Program-made: the position numbers and the translations under genes
Shown: positions 1 to 9,676 of the stretch, piece by piece
Layout: every line of letters starts with the position of its first letter
Numbering within the stretch: the first letter of the stretch is position 1
Notes under the pieces: generated by a model
The model's input: only the letters and a program-made list of their open reading frames with translations
The model's database searches: none
What the model was told of the DNA's origin: nothing
DNA from: Bacteroidales bacterium UBA4360
GTDB taxonomy: Bacteria > Bacteroidota > Bacteroidia > Bacteroidales > UBA932
DNA length: 64,000 nt
NCBI GenBank assembly: GCA_002393945.1
Contig: DGSO01000028.1
Location: 147,338 to 211,337, forward strand
Direction: 5' to 3'

Positions 1-470
1 TCGGACGAGAATGTTCCGCTTGCAAGATCAGTCCATGTAAGGCCAACGAAATCGGCATTTGCAATAGAATAGTTGCCGGAAGAAACTCCTACTGCAACAA
101 TCTTGCTTGCACCAAGAACATTGGTAATAATGGTATTGAAGTACTTGCTGCCGTTGAACTCAAGTGTTTCGAGTGACGCTTTGGTACCATTTGCCTTGAC
201 GTAGTCAGCATATCCACTTTCTCCTTTGGATTCAAGGTTGGCGTTGAAATCATCGACCTTTTCAAGCAGATAATAAACCTCATCAACAGCTCCGTTAGCG
301 GTTATTTTGACTGCGACATCATTATCCGGATTATATCCGGCTCCAGGGTTGTATGTATAAACGACAACTTTCGGAGAAGCGTCTGTACCGGGCTCGGTTC
401 CTTCCTTTGCAGCACAGCCGGAAAGAATGAGCGCGGCTGCCGATGCTATGATAGAAATATACTTCTTCAT
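1..470 (-). CDS. Lipoprotein of the first SusCD operon, 3' part missing
   Basis: The reading frame opens with ATG at 470-468 and stays open to the left edge, so only about the first 156 residues are visible. The N-terminus is a lipoprotein signal: lysines, a hydrophobic stretch and a lipobox ending ILSGC, so the mature protein probably starts at Cys19 and is membrane anchored. The rest is polar, without a motif I can name. It lies 11 bases after the SusD stop, on the same strand, which is where SusE/SusF-like surface glycan-binding or accessory lipoproteins sit in such operons. That role is inferred from position only. The frame is clean, so I am confident that it is a gene and unsure of its function. 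Confidence 0.75.
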   Translation of the reverse strand, partial: MKKYISIIASAAALILSGCAAKEGTEPGTDASPKVVVYTYNPGAGYNPDNDVAVKITANGAVDEVYYLLEKVDDFNANLESKGESGYADYVKANGTKASLETLEFNGSKYFNTIITNVLGASKIVAVGVSSGNYSIANADFVGLTWTDLASGTFSS

Positions 471-481
471 AATGTTGCGGA

Positions 482-2152
482 TTAATTAAAGTTAAAAGGA
501 TCTGAATCCTCAGTAGGAGGAATAGGTGTAGGGTTCTGGACCAGAGCCTTGTTATAGTTGGCCTCGGTTCCTACGAAGCAGAGAGTCATCCATGCGGGAA
601 CTTCTGTTGTATTCCAGAGGTAACCCTCGATATGGTTAGTACCGGCATAGCTGCGAATGATACCTTTAGAAAGACGCTTGATATCAAAGGTAGCCAAACC
701 TTCACCCCAGAATTCTACACGGCGCTGCCACCAAACTTCGTTCTGGAAAGGAGTAGCGAAAGTGCTATTGTAACCCTCGTTGTGGCTGCCATAAACATAG
801 GAAGCGTCACGGGTCTTTGCAAAGGCCTCAAGAAGAGCCTGTCCTTCTGACTCGTTAAGCATGCCGGCAGCTTCAGCCTCGATAAGGTACATTTCCTCTA
901 CACGCATGAGCGGAACGGATACCGTGAAAGCTGCATACTGGTCAGCGTGTTCACCATCCTTGGGACGGAATTTCACGGGCATCAGACCAACAGACTGACG
1001 TGCACTTACCTGATATCCTGTGGTGAAAAGGCCGTTTGGATCATCGGAATATGCAGCAAGAGCAGCAACCATATCAGCTTTTGTCGTAAGTTCATCGATG
1101 GCAGGATCAATCCAGCACATGCGGCGGAAATCCGTTGCGGGGATAGTGCTGTAAAGATGGGCATCGATACGCTTGGGGCCTACATAGTTTGCAGAATAAC
1201 CGCAACCGGAAGGAGAAACCTCGATAATCATCTGTGAACCCCAGCAGGAGTCTGCATCGTTAAGCTGAATGTTCTTGTCGTCAGGCTTGAATGTGCAGGC
1301 GAACATCCAGGAATCGTTGGGCTTGTTGAAACCATCTGTCTGGCTCAGGTACTGGGCCTGATTCATCAAGGTATAACCAGCCTTTGCCTTCTGGGCAAAT
1401 TCCTTTGCCTTGCTCCAATCTCCTGTCTCAAGATAAGCGCGGGCTTTCAGGCCGTACACAACAGAGACGTCGGGAACGTTCTTGTCGGCACGGACAAATC
1501 CCTCAAGTTCGGTTTCTGCCTTGTTAAGGTCATCAAGGATAAAGGCCCAGATTTCCTCATTGGTAGCACGGGGATTATTATTGGCCTCGTCGGTTGTTGT
1601 AGTCTCCTTGACGATAGGAACAGTGGGGGAATTCTTGTCCTGAATATAGTTCTTGGAAGTATACATACGGGCAAGATCCATGTAGAACATAGCACGCATT
1701 GCATGTGCAATACCAAGACCCGCCTTTCTGTCATCGGAAGGATTCTCACCTGCAGCGGCAATAACTACGTTGCAGTTCTTTATCCAACCATAATAGTAGG
1801 TCCAGGGAAGCTGGGTGATAGCATAACCGGGGCCCAATGCGGGGCCGCAAGTATACCAGGTGGTATACCACTCGGAACCGGAATCCTCTACAGCTATATC
1901 CTGGCCCATTACATCCCTCTGAAGGAAGAATGAAGGATAACCGAAGTCCCAAGGGGAAGTATTATCATTTCCATTATATGTGAACTGGCCACAGAGAGAG
2001 TTTGTGATTGCATCAACAAAGTTCTGGAAGGCACCAGGTGCGTTCGCAGCCTGTTCTGCAGTAATTGTACTTGACTGCGGGTTTGTCTCCTGAATACATG
2101 AAGTAAACAAGAATGCGGCAGCGAGAGAAACAATTGCAAATATCTTTTTCAT
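482..2152 (-). CDS. SusD/RagB family nutrient-binding lipoprotein
   Basis: This is the surface lipoprotein that forms the lid on a SusC TonB-dependent channel and helps capture the ligand (an oligosaccharide or other nutrient). It has a lipobox (FLFTSC) ending at Cys19, then the alpha-helical TPR-like body of SusD proteins. The C-terminal part shows the family pattern RVEEMYLIEAEA followed by RRVEFWGEG. At 556 residues it has normal length. Two ATG codons lie six bases apart. I prefer the inner one because the GGAG ahead of it is then about eight bases away, against two for the outer ATG. It follows susC by about 18 bases and precedes another lipoprotein gene. The substrate cannot be read from the sequence, and no glycoside hydrolase or regulator is visible nearby. 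Confidence 0.93.
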   Translation of the reverse strand: MKKIFAIVSLAAAFLFTSCIQETNPQSSTITAEQAANAPGAFQNFVDAITNSLCGQFTYNGNDNTSPWDFGYPSFFLQRDVMGQDIAVEDSGSEWYTTWYTCGPALGPGYAITQLPWTYYYGWIKNCNVVIAAAGENPSDDRKAGLGIAHAMRAMFYMDLARMYTSKNYIQDKNSPTVPIVKETTTTDEANNNPRATNEEIWAFILDDLNKAETELEGFVRADKNVPDVSVVYGLKARAYLETGDWSKAKEFAQKAKAGYTLMNQAQYLSQTDGFNKPNDSWMFACTFKPDDKNIQLNDADSCWGSQMIIEVSPSGCGYSANYVGPKRIDAHLYSTIPATDFRRMCWIDPAIDELTTKADMVAALAAYSDDPNGLFTTGYQVSARQSVGLMPVKFRPKDGEHADQYAAFTVSVPLMRVEEMYLIEAEAAGMLNESEGQALLEAFAKTRDASYVYGSHNEGYNSTFATPFQNEVWWQRRVEFWGEGLATFDIKRLSKGIIRSYAGTNHIEGYLWNTTEVPAWMTLCFVGTEANYNKALVQNPTPIPPTEDSDPFNFN

Positions 2153-2170
2153 AGTCATTTCTCCTTTATA

Positions 2171-5100
2171 TTAGAATGTAATCTGAACACCACCGGAAAC
2201 GGTGCGAACAGGAGAATACACAGCGAGAGAAGCAGTTCCGGTGAAGGAATAGCGAGGATCCAGACCCTTTCTTGCAGACCAGAATCCAAGGTTTTCGCCA
2301 GCGGCGTATACACGGATCTTGGAGATGCCCTTGATGGATTTTAAAAGTGTGTAACCCACGGTGAAAGACTGGAAGTTCAGGTAGCTTGCGTCTGTGAGGA
2401 AGCGGTCAGATGCAGAAGTCGTATAACGGTCTGTATACTGCCAGCGAGGAATGTTGCTTGATGTGTTGTTCGGGCTCCAAGACTTGATCCAGTCCTTATG
2501 GAAAGCAGAACCGGCATCTCCGGAGGAGACGCAAGGGCTCATATAGCCAGCATAACGGGAATCATAGATAAGTCCGCCGATCTGATAGTCAAACGTGGCA
2601 GAGAAGTCAAGGTGGCCAAGACGGAGAGAAGTTCCGAAACCGCCAAAAGCCTTGGGAAGTGAGCTTCCAAAGTTATAGTAAGAAGCATCAGACCAAACAG
2701 TGGTGGTCCTGGAATGGTTGGTACCGGGACGGTTCACAGCACCTTCAAGGTCGTCATCAATCCAATAAAGGGCCTCACCCTGTTCATTTACGCCGGCATA
2801 AGCTTTGCGGAAAATTGCATACATGGAACCACCTTCTTCCATCCACCTTGAGCTTTCTGTGAAGCCCCTGACGCCATTTTCAGGATCAACCATCTTGGAC
2901 TCAGGAAGAGTGATAATCTTGTCGCTGTTAGTGGCGATGTTGAAGTTTGCGCTCCATACAATGTCACGGGTACGGATAAGGTCAGCATTGAGAGATAATT
3001 CAATACCCTTGTTCTGTATCTTACCCATATTGCCGTAATATCCGCGGGAACCAACGGATTCTGCTACAGAAAGCCAGAAGAGCTGACCGTCTGAAATCTT
3101 GTTGTAGAAGTCGATGCTTCCGGAAAGGCGGCCCTTGTATAAGCTGAATTCCAAACCTACGTTGGTGTTTGTAGTGGTTTCCCAGGTAATATTGGGATTA
3201 CCGATACGGGCAAATTCAGGAGCCATCGTGTATTCACCGGAGGTAGTGATGGTATAAAGGTCGGTGTAGCAATATGCACCAACGCCGTCGTTACCCTGCT
3301 GTCCGATGGATGCTTTGAGCTTCAGAATGTCGATTATATCGGAAGATTCGAAAATTTTCTCCTTGGAGAGAATCCAAGCACCGCCTATAGACCAGAAGTT
3401 ACCCCAGCGGTTTTCCTTTGCGAAATAGGAAGTTGCATCCCTACGGAAAGATGCTGACAGATAGTATTTCTGATCAAGATTGTATTGTGCACTCACAAAA
3501 TATCCTTCTACATTATACATGCTAGATGAAGAAGCAGAGGTGAGTTTCTTTGCAAATGCATTTATTTCAAGAATTTCAGGGGTATACGCACCCTGTGCTA
3601 CAGCTTCGAGGGAAGATCCATTGGTCTTGTAGTATTCGTGACCGGCTGTAATATTCAGAGAGCTCTTGCCAAATTCCTTGACATAGTTGAGAGTCTGAAG
3701 ATTATTGGTACGGAGGTTAACTGATGAATACTTGGTAAGTTCACCATGGACACCAACCTTGGGGCCATAGAGACCATTATCATAGAAGGTCTGGTTTGTA
3801 AGACCAAGAATGGCTGTTGTAGTAATATTGAAAGTCAATGAAGGGAGAATCTGGAATTCTGCAAACATGTTTCCATTGAGCTGGTTGCCATTAGATCTGG
3901 AAACATTGTACCTGTTTGCTCCAAGAGGGTTACCAGTCTGGAGGAAAGCACGGGCAACAGGATAATCCTGACCGGGACGACCATAGTCATACTGGGGATT
4001 TCCGTTTTCGTCTGTACGGATGTAAGGCTGACCGTATGTAACCTTGCCGTCTGCGCCTACGACAGCATCAACTCCACGCACATAGATAGGATAGATAGGA
4101 GCAATGTTGGAGGTGTAGTACATCAGGTTGGTGGAACCAAGCTGGGAAGCACTCATGTTGGGGTTGGAAGTGGTAACTGAATTTACGAAACCTACATTAC
4201 CGCCAACCTTAAGCCAGTTCTTTGCCTTATATTCGGCCTTAAGTCTTGCAGAAAGGCGCTCATAACCGGAGAATTCAATAATACCGTCTTCATTGAGATA
4301 GCCGACGCTTGCATAGAAACTTGCACGGTCGTTGCCGCCAGTAACACTGACATTATACTCCTTGCGGAGAGCTTTCTTATATGCCTCATTGGTCCAGTTG
4401 TCGGGCTGCAGCCAGTAAGACTCCAAGATATTTCCCGACTCATCGGTAACATCCAAAGCATAGCCAAGTGTTGCATTGGGATTGATTTTACCATCCTTGC
4501 CGATAAGAAGTTCGGGAAGGCCGGTCTCACTATTCACGGGAGTCGTGAACACCTGATAACCAAGATGGTTGATCATCTGGGTATTGGCCCAGTTGTTTGC
4601 ATAATCTACAGTATTGTTCTGACCATAGTATGAATAGTTGAACAACTGTGCATAGTATGCCTCATAGTAAGCAGCGGGATCGGTTATGACATCATAATCC
4701 TGGATTGCACGAGTGTTGAAGCCATAACGTGCGTCTACATTGACGACTGCATCACCGCTACGTCCTTTCTTTGTTGTAACAATGATTACGCCGGCAGCAC
4801 CACGCGCACCGTAAAGAGCTGCGGAAGCAGCATCCTTGAGGACTGTCACGGATTCAATATCACTCTGGGGAATGTTTGACAAGCTTGCCGAGTAGGGAGC
4901 ACCGTCAACGATGATGAGCGGGTCTGTTGAAGCATACATGGAAGCAATACCACGGATGTTCATAGAACCTGCGCCGGCACCAGGGGCACCGGACTGACCT
5001 CTCATCTGAAGGCCGGGAACATTACCCACAAGGGCATTGGCAACATTTGTGGTCTGGCGCTTCTGTAGTTCTTCAGCCTTAACAACTGCTGCAGATCCTG

Positions 5101-5455
5101 TAAACGCCTCTTTTGTCGTTGTACCGAAAGCAACAACAATAGTTTCATCCAAAAGCTGACTGTCCTGCTCAAGAACCACATTGACAATCTTGCGGCCATT
5201 AATAGCAACTTCCTGTCCAATGAAGCCAAGGCAGTCTACCAGAAGAACGCCGTCAGATGGAGCTTTGAGCGAGAACTGACCACCTGTGTCGGTAAGGGCA
5301 TAAACGCTGGTGTTACCCTTCAGAACGATACTGGCACCTGGGATAGGATCGCCATTCTCGTCAGACACCTTACCGGAGACGCTGCTCTGAGCCATTGCGG
5401 TAAAGGACACCAGGGTCAAAACCATTGCCGAGAAAAAAACACATAGTTTTTTCAT
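2171..5455 (-). CDS. SusC/RagA family TonB-linked outer membrane transporter
   Basis: This is a TonB-dependent outer-membrane channel of the SusC type, driving uptake of the ligand held by the partner SusD. Order of parts: Sec signal peptide ending near AMAQ, a carboxypeptidase-regulatory-like domain (about residues 27-105, with GDPIPGASIVLKG), a TonB-box-like DETIVVAFGT, the plug (about 115-240, with SVTVLKDAASAALYG), then the 22-strand barrel ending in ITF with a terminal aromatic. About 1094 residues is usual for the family. Of two ATGs six bases apart I choose the second: it gives a 12-base gap to the conserved leader element, exactly as in the divergent susC at 6467. The recombinase at 5583 is divergently placed upstream. 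Confidence 0.95.
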   Translation of the reverse strand: MKKLCVFFSAMVLTLVSFTAMAQSSVSGKVSDENGDPIPGASIVLKGNTSVYALTDTGGQFSLKAPSDGVLLVDCLGFIGQEVAINGRKIVNVVLEQDSQLLDETIVVAFGTTTKEAFTGSAAVVKAEELQKRQTTNVANALVGNVPGLQMRGQSGAPGAGAGSMNIRGIASMYASTDPLIIVDGAPYSASLSNIPQSDIESVTVLKDAASAALYGARGAAGVIIVTTKKGRSGDAVVNVDARYGFNTRAIQDYDVITDPAAYYEAYYAQLFNYSYYGQNNTVDYANNWANTQMINHLGYQVFTTPVNSETGLPELLIGKDGKINPNATLGYALDVTDESGNILESYWLQPDNWTNEAYKKALRKEYNVSVTGGNDRASFYASVGYLNEDGIIEFSGYERLSARLKAEYKAKNWLKVGGNVGFVNSVTTSNPNMSASQLGSTNLMYYTSNIAPIYPIYVRGVDAVVGADGKVTYGQPYIRTDENGNPQYDYGRPGQDYPVARAFLQTGNPLGANRYNVSRSNGNQLNGNMFAEFQILPSLTFNITTTAILGLTNQTFYDNGLYGPKVGVHGELTKYSSVNLRTNNLQTLNYVKEFGKSSLNITAGHEYYKTNGSSLEAVAQGAYTPEILEINAFAKKLTSASSSSMYNVEGYFVSAQYNLDQKYYLSASFRRDATSYFAKENRWGNFWSIGGAWILSKEKIFESSDIIDILKLKASIGQQGNDGVGAYCYTDLYTITTSGEYTMAPEFARIGNPNITWETTTNTNVGLEFSLYKGRLSGSIDFYNKISDGQLFWLSVAESVGSRGYYGNMGKIQNKGIELSLNADLIRTRDIVWSANFNIATNSDKIITLPESKMVDPENGVRGFTESSRWMEEGGSMYAIFRKAYAGVNEQGEALYWIDDDLEGAVNRPGTNHSRTTTVWSDASYYNFGSSLPKAFGGFGTSLRLGHLDFSATFDYQIGGLIYDSRYAGYMSPCVSSGDAGSAFHKDWIKSWSPNNTSSNIPRWQYTDRYTTSASDRFLTDASYLNFQSFTVGYTLLKSIKGISKIRVYAAGENLGFWSARKGLDPRYSFTGTASLAVYSPVRTVSGGVQITF

Positions 5456-5467
5456 AAGCATGAAAGA

Positions 5468-5491
5468 TTAGTTAAACATAAATATTGATAC
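5468..5491 (-). repeat. Left inverted repeat in the susC leader
   Basis: Read on the minus strand this 24-base element begins GTATCA and ends TTTATGTTTAACTAA. It matches 6431-6454 on the plus strand at 22 of 24 positions, with 15 in a row identical. Each copy ends 12 bases before the start codon of its susC gene, so the two form an inverted pair enclosing the recombinase. A second shared word, TTAAACGGAC, lies farther in on both sides (5528-5537 minus, 6401-6410 plus). It may be a recombination site or simply a susC leader motif. Confidence 0.6.
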
Positions 5492-5582
5492 AAAATTCTT
5501 TTCTTTGCATCTGATACACTACTAAACGTCCGTTTAATGAAACATTTACTAACTTTAACAAATCTCCCCCTTTTTGATAAAA

Positions 5583-6200
5583 ATGATTTATGCATATATC
5601 CGTGTGAGTACGGAATTGCAGTCATATGAGAGCCAGAAGTTCGAAATCGAAAACTGGTGCAAGCGCCGGGGTCTGACCGTTGACAAGTGGATTGAGGAGA
5701 CTGTATCCGGTACCAGGAAAGTGGAAAAAAGGGTCCTGGGCCGACTTTTGAAGCGTATGTCCCCTGGAGACACTCTTGTATGTACAGAACTTTCCCGGCT
5801 TGGGAGGAACATGATGATGGTCATGTCTATTCTCAACACCTGCTCTCAAATCGGCATCCGTATTTATTCTATCAAGGACAATTTTGAATTGTCCGACACT
5901 CTGAATTCCAAGATCATTGCTTTCGCGTTCTCCCTTGCAGCGGAAATAGAGCGCAACCTTATTTCACAACGCACGCGCGAGGCCCTTGCCGCCAAAAAGG
6001 CAGCAGGGATAAAACTTGGCCGACCAGTAGGTAAATCCAAGGAATGGTATCGTTTTCGGCAGCAGTACCAGCTTGTTCAGAAGCTAAAAACCGATGGAAA
6101 CAGCCTTGGCAGCATCGCTAAAACGCTGAAAATCCACAGAAATACCCTTTCCAGATACTTGAAAGACATAGAATTAGAACAAAAGAAAGAGAAAAAGTAA
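5583..6200 (+). CDS. Serine site-specific recombinase (invertase/resolvase family)
   Basis: This is a small serine recombinase of the Hin/Gin/Mpi invertase-resolvase group. Such enzymes cut both strands at short sites through a phosphoserine link and invert or excise the DNA between them. The catalytic domain covers about residues 1-140: the nucleophile is Ser9 in YIRVST, followed by ELSRLGRN and the long E-helix (AAEIERNLISQRTREAL). A C-terminal helix-turn-helix follows (about 165-195, SIAKTLKIHRNTLSRYL). The 205-residue length fits an invertase rather than a large integrase. I start at the ATG at 5583; an upstream in-frame TTG at 5574 is less likely. No transposase, phage or plasmid gene is adjacent. 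It sits alone between two divergent susC genes with inverted repeats on both sides. Confidence 0.92.
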   Translation: MIYAYIRVSTELQSYESQKFEIENWCKRRGLTVDKWIEETVSGTRKVEKRVLGRLLKRMSPGDTLVCTELSRLGRNMMMVMSILNTCSQIGIRIYSIKDNFELSDTLNSKIIAFAFSLAAEIERNLISQRTREALAAKKAAGIKLGRPVGKSKEWYRFRQQYQLVQKLKTDGNSLGSIAKTLKIHRNTLSRYLKDIELEQKKEKK

Positions 6201-6430
6201 ATTTCTAAAAAATTTTTAAAATTAAAATTTATAAGATTATTTGTTTGATTTGTGTGAATTTATAACTAAATTTCGGCAAACACAAAACTAAAAAACCTTA
6301 AAAACTTGGAATAACCTTATTGTATCGCATTTAATACGCGTTTTCGGCCGTTTGCATTTTTGAAATTGTTTTCTCATTTTTGCAACGACTTTCCGTTACT
6401 TTAAACGGACATATAAAAAGGCAAAAAAGT

Positions 6431-6454
6431 GTATCATTTTTTATGTTTAACTAA
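6431..6454 (+). repeat. Right inverted repeat in the susC leader
   Basis: This is the partner of 5468-5491 in inverted orientation, ending TTTATGTTTAACTAA 12 bases before the ATG of the rightward susC. GTGTATCA and TTAAACGGAC precede it, as on the other side, though spacing between the words differs (TTAAACGGAC to GTGTATCA is 18 bases here and 8 there). The rest of the 266-base gap 6201-6466 is AT-rich with no other gene. The A/T runs just after the recombinase stop could form a weak terminator. Confidence 0.6.
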
Positions 6455-6466
6455 AACTTACAAACT

Positions 6467-9400
6467 ATGGGTAAGAAACTCTTAATTTGTGCATTGGGAA
6501 TTCTGCTTAGTGCGGGATTCGCATTTGCTCAGAACACAGTGAGAGGAAAAGTCGTCTCTTCTGAAGACGGATCTCCTGTCGCAGGAGCTTCCATCGTGGT
6601 TGAAGGAACCACAGTGGGCACCTATGCTGACGCAGAAGGTAACTTCGAAATCGGCAAGCTTCCCAAGAATGCAAAGTATGTCATTGCAAGTTTCCTTGGA
6701 ATGAAAGATGCAAGAGTGGAAGTGGCTTCATACATGGAAATCACACTTTTCCCTGACGAAAACACTCTGGATGAAACGGTTGTCGTTGCATTCGGTACTC
6801 AGTCAAGAAAATCCATCACCGGTTCAGTTTCCCAGATTGATGACAAGAAACTGGCGCAGCGCGTTGGAACATCCGCAACCGGCGCCCTTGAAGGTGCAGC
6901 CCCTGGTATCCAGGTAAACAACACCTACGGCGAACCTGGTGCAGCCCCTTCCATCCGTATCCGTGGTTTCGGCTCCATCAACGGAAGCAACTCTCCTCTG
7001 TTCGTAGTTGACGGTGTAGCTTTCGACGGAAACATGTCCGAAATCAATCCTGCCGATATTGCAAGCATCTCTGTTCTCAAGGACGCTTCTTCTGCAGCTC
7101 TTTACGGTTCACGTGCAGCTAATGGTGTTGTCCTCATCACCACCAAGAGCGGTACCGGTTCCCAGAAGCCTCAGGTAAGCGTAAGAGTCAACACCGGTCT
7201 GTATACCCGCGGTATTCCCGAGTATGAAACACTCGGTGCAAACGACTGGATGGAGGTTTCATGGATGGCAATGAAGAACTTTGCAATGAATTCAAAACTT
7301 GGTCTTTCCGAGGCCGATGCAAAGACTTATGCTACCCAGCACCTCATCACAGACTACACCAAGCTGAACATCTACGATAAAGCAAATGACGCTCTTTTCG
7401 ACGAAAACGGTAAACTCGTAGCTACCATGAACCCCAACTTCACGGACCTCAACTGGTTCGATGCAGTTCAGAGAGTGGGCAAGCGTAAAGAGTATTCCGT
7501 ATCGGGAAGCGTTTCTTCCAGCAAGTTCAACGTGTACGCTTCTGCAGGTTACCTCAACGAGCAGGGCTACGTCCTCGCTTCTGACTATGAGCGTTTCACT
7601 GCACGTCTGAATACCAACTTCACTCCCAACAAGTGGTTCAAGACAGGTATCAACGTCAATGCAACTGTTGCAGACCGTGACTACAACTCCAACGCAACCG
7701 GCAGCTACTATGCCAACCCGTTCAGCCAGGCCCGCAACATGGCTCCTATCTATCCTTACTACCTGCACGACCATGAGAACGGTGAAGCAATCGTTATCGA
7801 TGCAAACGGTGAAAAGGTTTGGGACACACAGTCTTCCTATCTGACCAACCGTAACATTGCATATGAACTCCGTACAGACAGCAACAAGGCACACAGAAAC
7901 GTTCTGGGCGGTCAGGTATACGGAACCCTTATGCTCCCTTACGGCTTCTCATTCACCATCAAGGGTGACATGAATCACAGCAACACCAACAGGAAATCCT
8001 ACAACAACCCCAACATCGGTGATGGTGCTACCAACAACGGACGTCTCACAACTTACAGCTACCGTTATCTCACCTATACCGCACAGGAACTCCTGAACTG
8101 GGACCGCAACTTCGGAAAACACCACATCGATGTTCTCCTCGGTCATGAGAACTACGGCTACGATGCCTTCTATGACTATGCAATGAACACCGGCATGGCA
8201 GTCCCCGGAATCCTTGTGATGAGCAACTTCCTCACCAACTCCTACACTCAGGGTTACAACGACTCAGACCGTACAGAAGGCTACATCACACGTGCACGCT
8301 ATAACTTCGACGAGCGCTTCTTCGTAGACGCTTCCTGGAGAAGAGATGCATCTTCCCGCTTCCATCCTGACCTCCGCTGGAGCAACTTCTACTCCATCGG
8401 TTTCAGCTGGAACCTCCTCAAGGAAAGCTTTATCAACACAAATGTATGGAACGACCTCCGTATCCGTGCTGCATTCGGCGAAGTAGGTAACAACGCAGGT
8501 GTAGACCTCTATGCATACCAGGCACTTTACGAAGTGGACAAGAACGGTGGCAATCTCGCTCTCCTCAAGCAGAGCCTCGACGCATCAAACATCAAGTGGG
8601 AAACCACCCGTACCTATGACCTCGGTCTCGAAGGTTCAATGTATGACAGCCGCGTCAACTTCGTAATCGGCCTCTTCGACAAGCAGTCCGTCGACCTCCT
8701 CTTCAGCGTTCCTCTACCCCTTTCCGCAGGTGCATGGAGCCATCAGGATGGCGGTTGGAACATGTCTCAGTATGAGAATATCGGTTCCGTATCCAACAAG
8801 GGTATCGAACTTTCTATCAATACAGACATTGTTCGCACACGCAACTTCCAGTGGAACTTTGGTGTAGACGCTACATTCCTGAAAAACCGCATCATGAAGC
8901 TTCCTAACGACAATGAGGAAATAAACAACGGTATCCAGAGATTCGCAGTGGGCAAGTCCATCTATGAGTTCTATACATATCACTTCGTAGGTGTAGACCA
9001 GATGACAGGCCGCTCCCTCTATACTCTTGATCCTGAAGTAAAAGACGATGCAGCAAGTGCAGGAGAACTCGTTACTATCAATGGTGTTGACTACACAACT
9101 GATACTTCCTTCGGTAAGAAAGACTGGGCAGGCACCGCTCTTCCTGACGTTTACGGTTCCTTCAACACCAGCCTCCGCTACAAGAACCTTACCCTGAGCG
9201 CCCTCTTTACATGGAGCCTTGGAGGCAAGATGTATGACGGTATCTATCAGAGCCTCATGTCACAGAACTCAGCATCCAGCGCAAGCGCTAACCATAAGGA
9301 CCTCCTCAAGGCATGGAACGGCGTTCCTGAAGGCATGACAGAGACTTCTGCAAACCGTATAGATCCCAACGGCATCCCTGCTCCCGACTTCGAGCGCAGC

Positions 9401-9664
9401 TCCTACAGCAACGGAACTTCCGACCGCTGGCTCACAAGCAACAGCTACTTTGTCATCAAGAACATAAACCTCTCATATTCTCTTCCCAAGCGCTTTGCAA
9501 AGGCTCTTGACCTCGAGAGCGCAGCAGTTACTGCAAGTGTTGAGAATCTGCTCTCACTGTCTGCACGTACCGGTATGAACCCTCAGTACAGCTTCAACGG
9601 AAGCTATGACAATACCTACGTTACCGCACGTGTATTCAACCTTGGTGTTACCCTGAACTTCTAA
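6467..9664 (+). CDS. SusC/RagA family TonB-linked outer membrane transporter
   Basis: This is the second SusC-type channel. It has a signal peptide (cleavage probably after FAFA), a carboxypeptidase-regulatory-like domain with GSPVAGASIVVEG (about residues 24-100), a TonB-box-like DETVVVAFGT, a plug with ISVLKDASSAALYG, and a long beta-barrel ending GVTLNF with a terminal Phe. At 1065 residues it is a normal length. Codon use is rich in C-ending codons, unlike the more AT-rich first susC. The susD gene follows after 12 bases and the pair ends at a strong terminator. No sigma or anti-sigma gene is attached. The only regulator-like neighbour is the recombinase upstream. The substrate is unknown. 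Confidence 0.95.
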   Translation: MGKKLLICALGILLSAGFAFAQNTVRGKVVSSEDGSPVAGASIVVEGTTVGTYADAEGNFEIGKLPKNAKYVIASFLGMKDARVEVASYMEITLFPDENTLDETVVVAFGTQSRKSITGSVSQIDDKKLAQRVGTSATGALEGAAPGIQVNNTYGEPGAAPSIRIRGFGSINGSNSPLFVVDGVAFDGNMSEINPADIASISVLKDASSAALYGSRAANGVVLITTKSGTGSQKPQVSVRVNTGLYTRGIPEYETLGANDWMEVSWMAMKNFAMNSKLGLSEADAKTYATQHLITDYTKLNIYDKANDALFDENGKLVATMNPNFTDLNWFDAVQRVGKRKEYSVSGSVSSSKFNVYASAGYLNEQGYVLASDYERFTARLNTNFTPNKWFKTGINVNATVADRDYNSNATGSYYANPFSQARNMAPIYPYYLHDHENGEAIVIDANGEKVWDTQSSYLTNRNIAYELRTDSNKAHRNVLGGQVYGTLMLPYGFSFTIKGDMNHSNTNRKSYNNPNIGDGATNNGRLTTYSYRYLTYTAQELLNWDRNFGKHHIDVLLGHENYGYDAFYDYAMNTGMAVPGILVMSNFLTNSYTQGYNDSDRTEGYITRARYNFDERFFVDASWRRDASSRFHPDLRWSNFYSIGFSWNLLKESFINTNVWNDLRIRAAFGEVGNNAGVDLYAYQALYEVDKNGGNLALLKQSLDASNIKWETTRTYDLGLEGSMYDSRVNFVIGLFDKQSVDLLFSVPLPLSAGAWSHQDGGWNMSQYENIGSVSNKGIELSINTDIVRTRNFQWNFGVDATFLKNRIMKLPNDNEEINNGIQRFAVGKSIYEFYTYHFVGVDQMTGRSLYTLDPEVKDDAASAGELVTINGVDYTTDTSFGKKDWAGTALPDVYGSFNTSLRYKNLTLSALFTWSLGGKMYDGIYQSLMSQNSASSASANHKDLLKAWNGVPEGMTETSANRIDPNGIPAPDFERSSYSNGTSDRWLTSNSYFVIKNINLSYSLPKRFAKALDLESAAVTASVENLLSLSARTGMNPQYSFNGSYDNTYVTARVFNLGVTLNF

Positions 9665-9676
9665 AAAGGAAACAAT

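Noticed and set aside
5574..5582. TTG start for the recombinase
   Set aside because: The ATG nine bases later gives the usual N-terminus (MIYAYIRVS), and nothing supports the TTG.
7292..7894. 200-codon open frame opposite the second susC
   Set aside because: It is antisense to a well-supported SusC gene and has no recognisable domain; long shadow frames are common opposite these genes.
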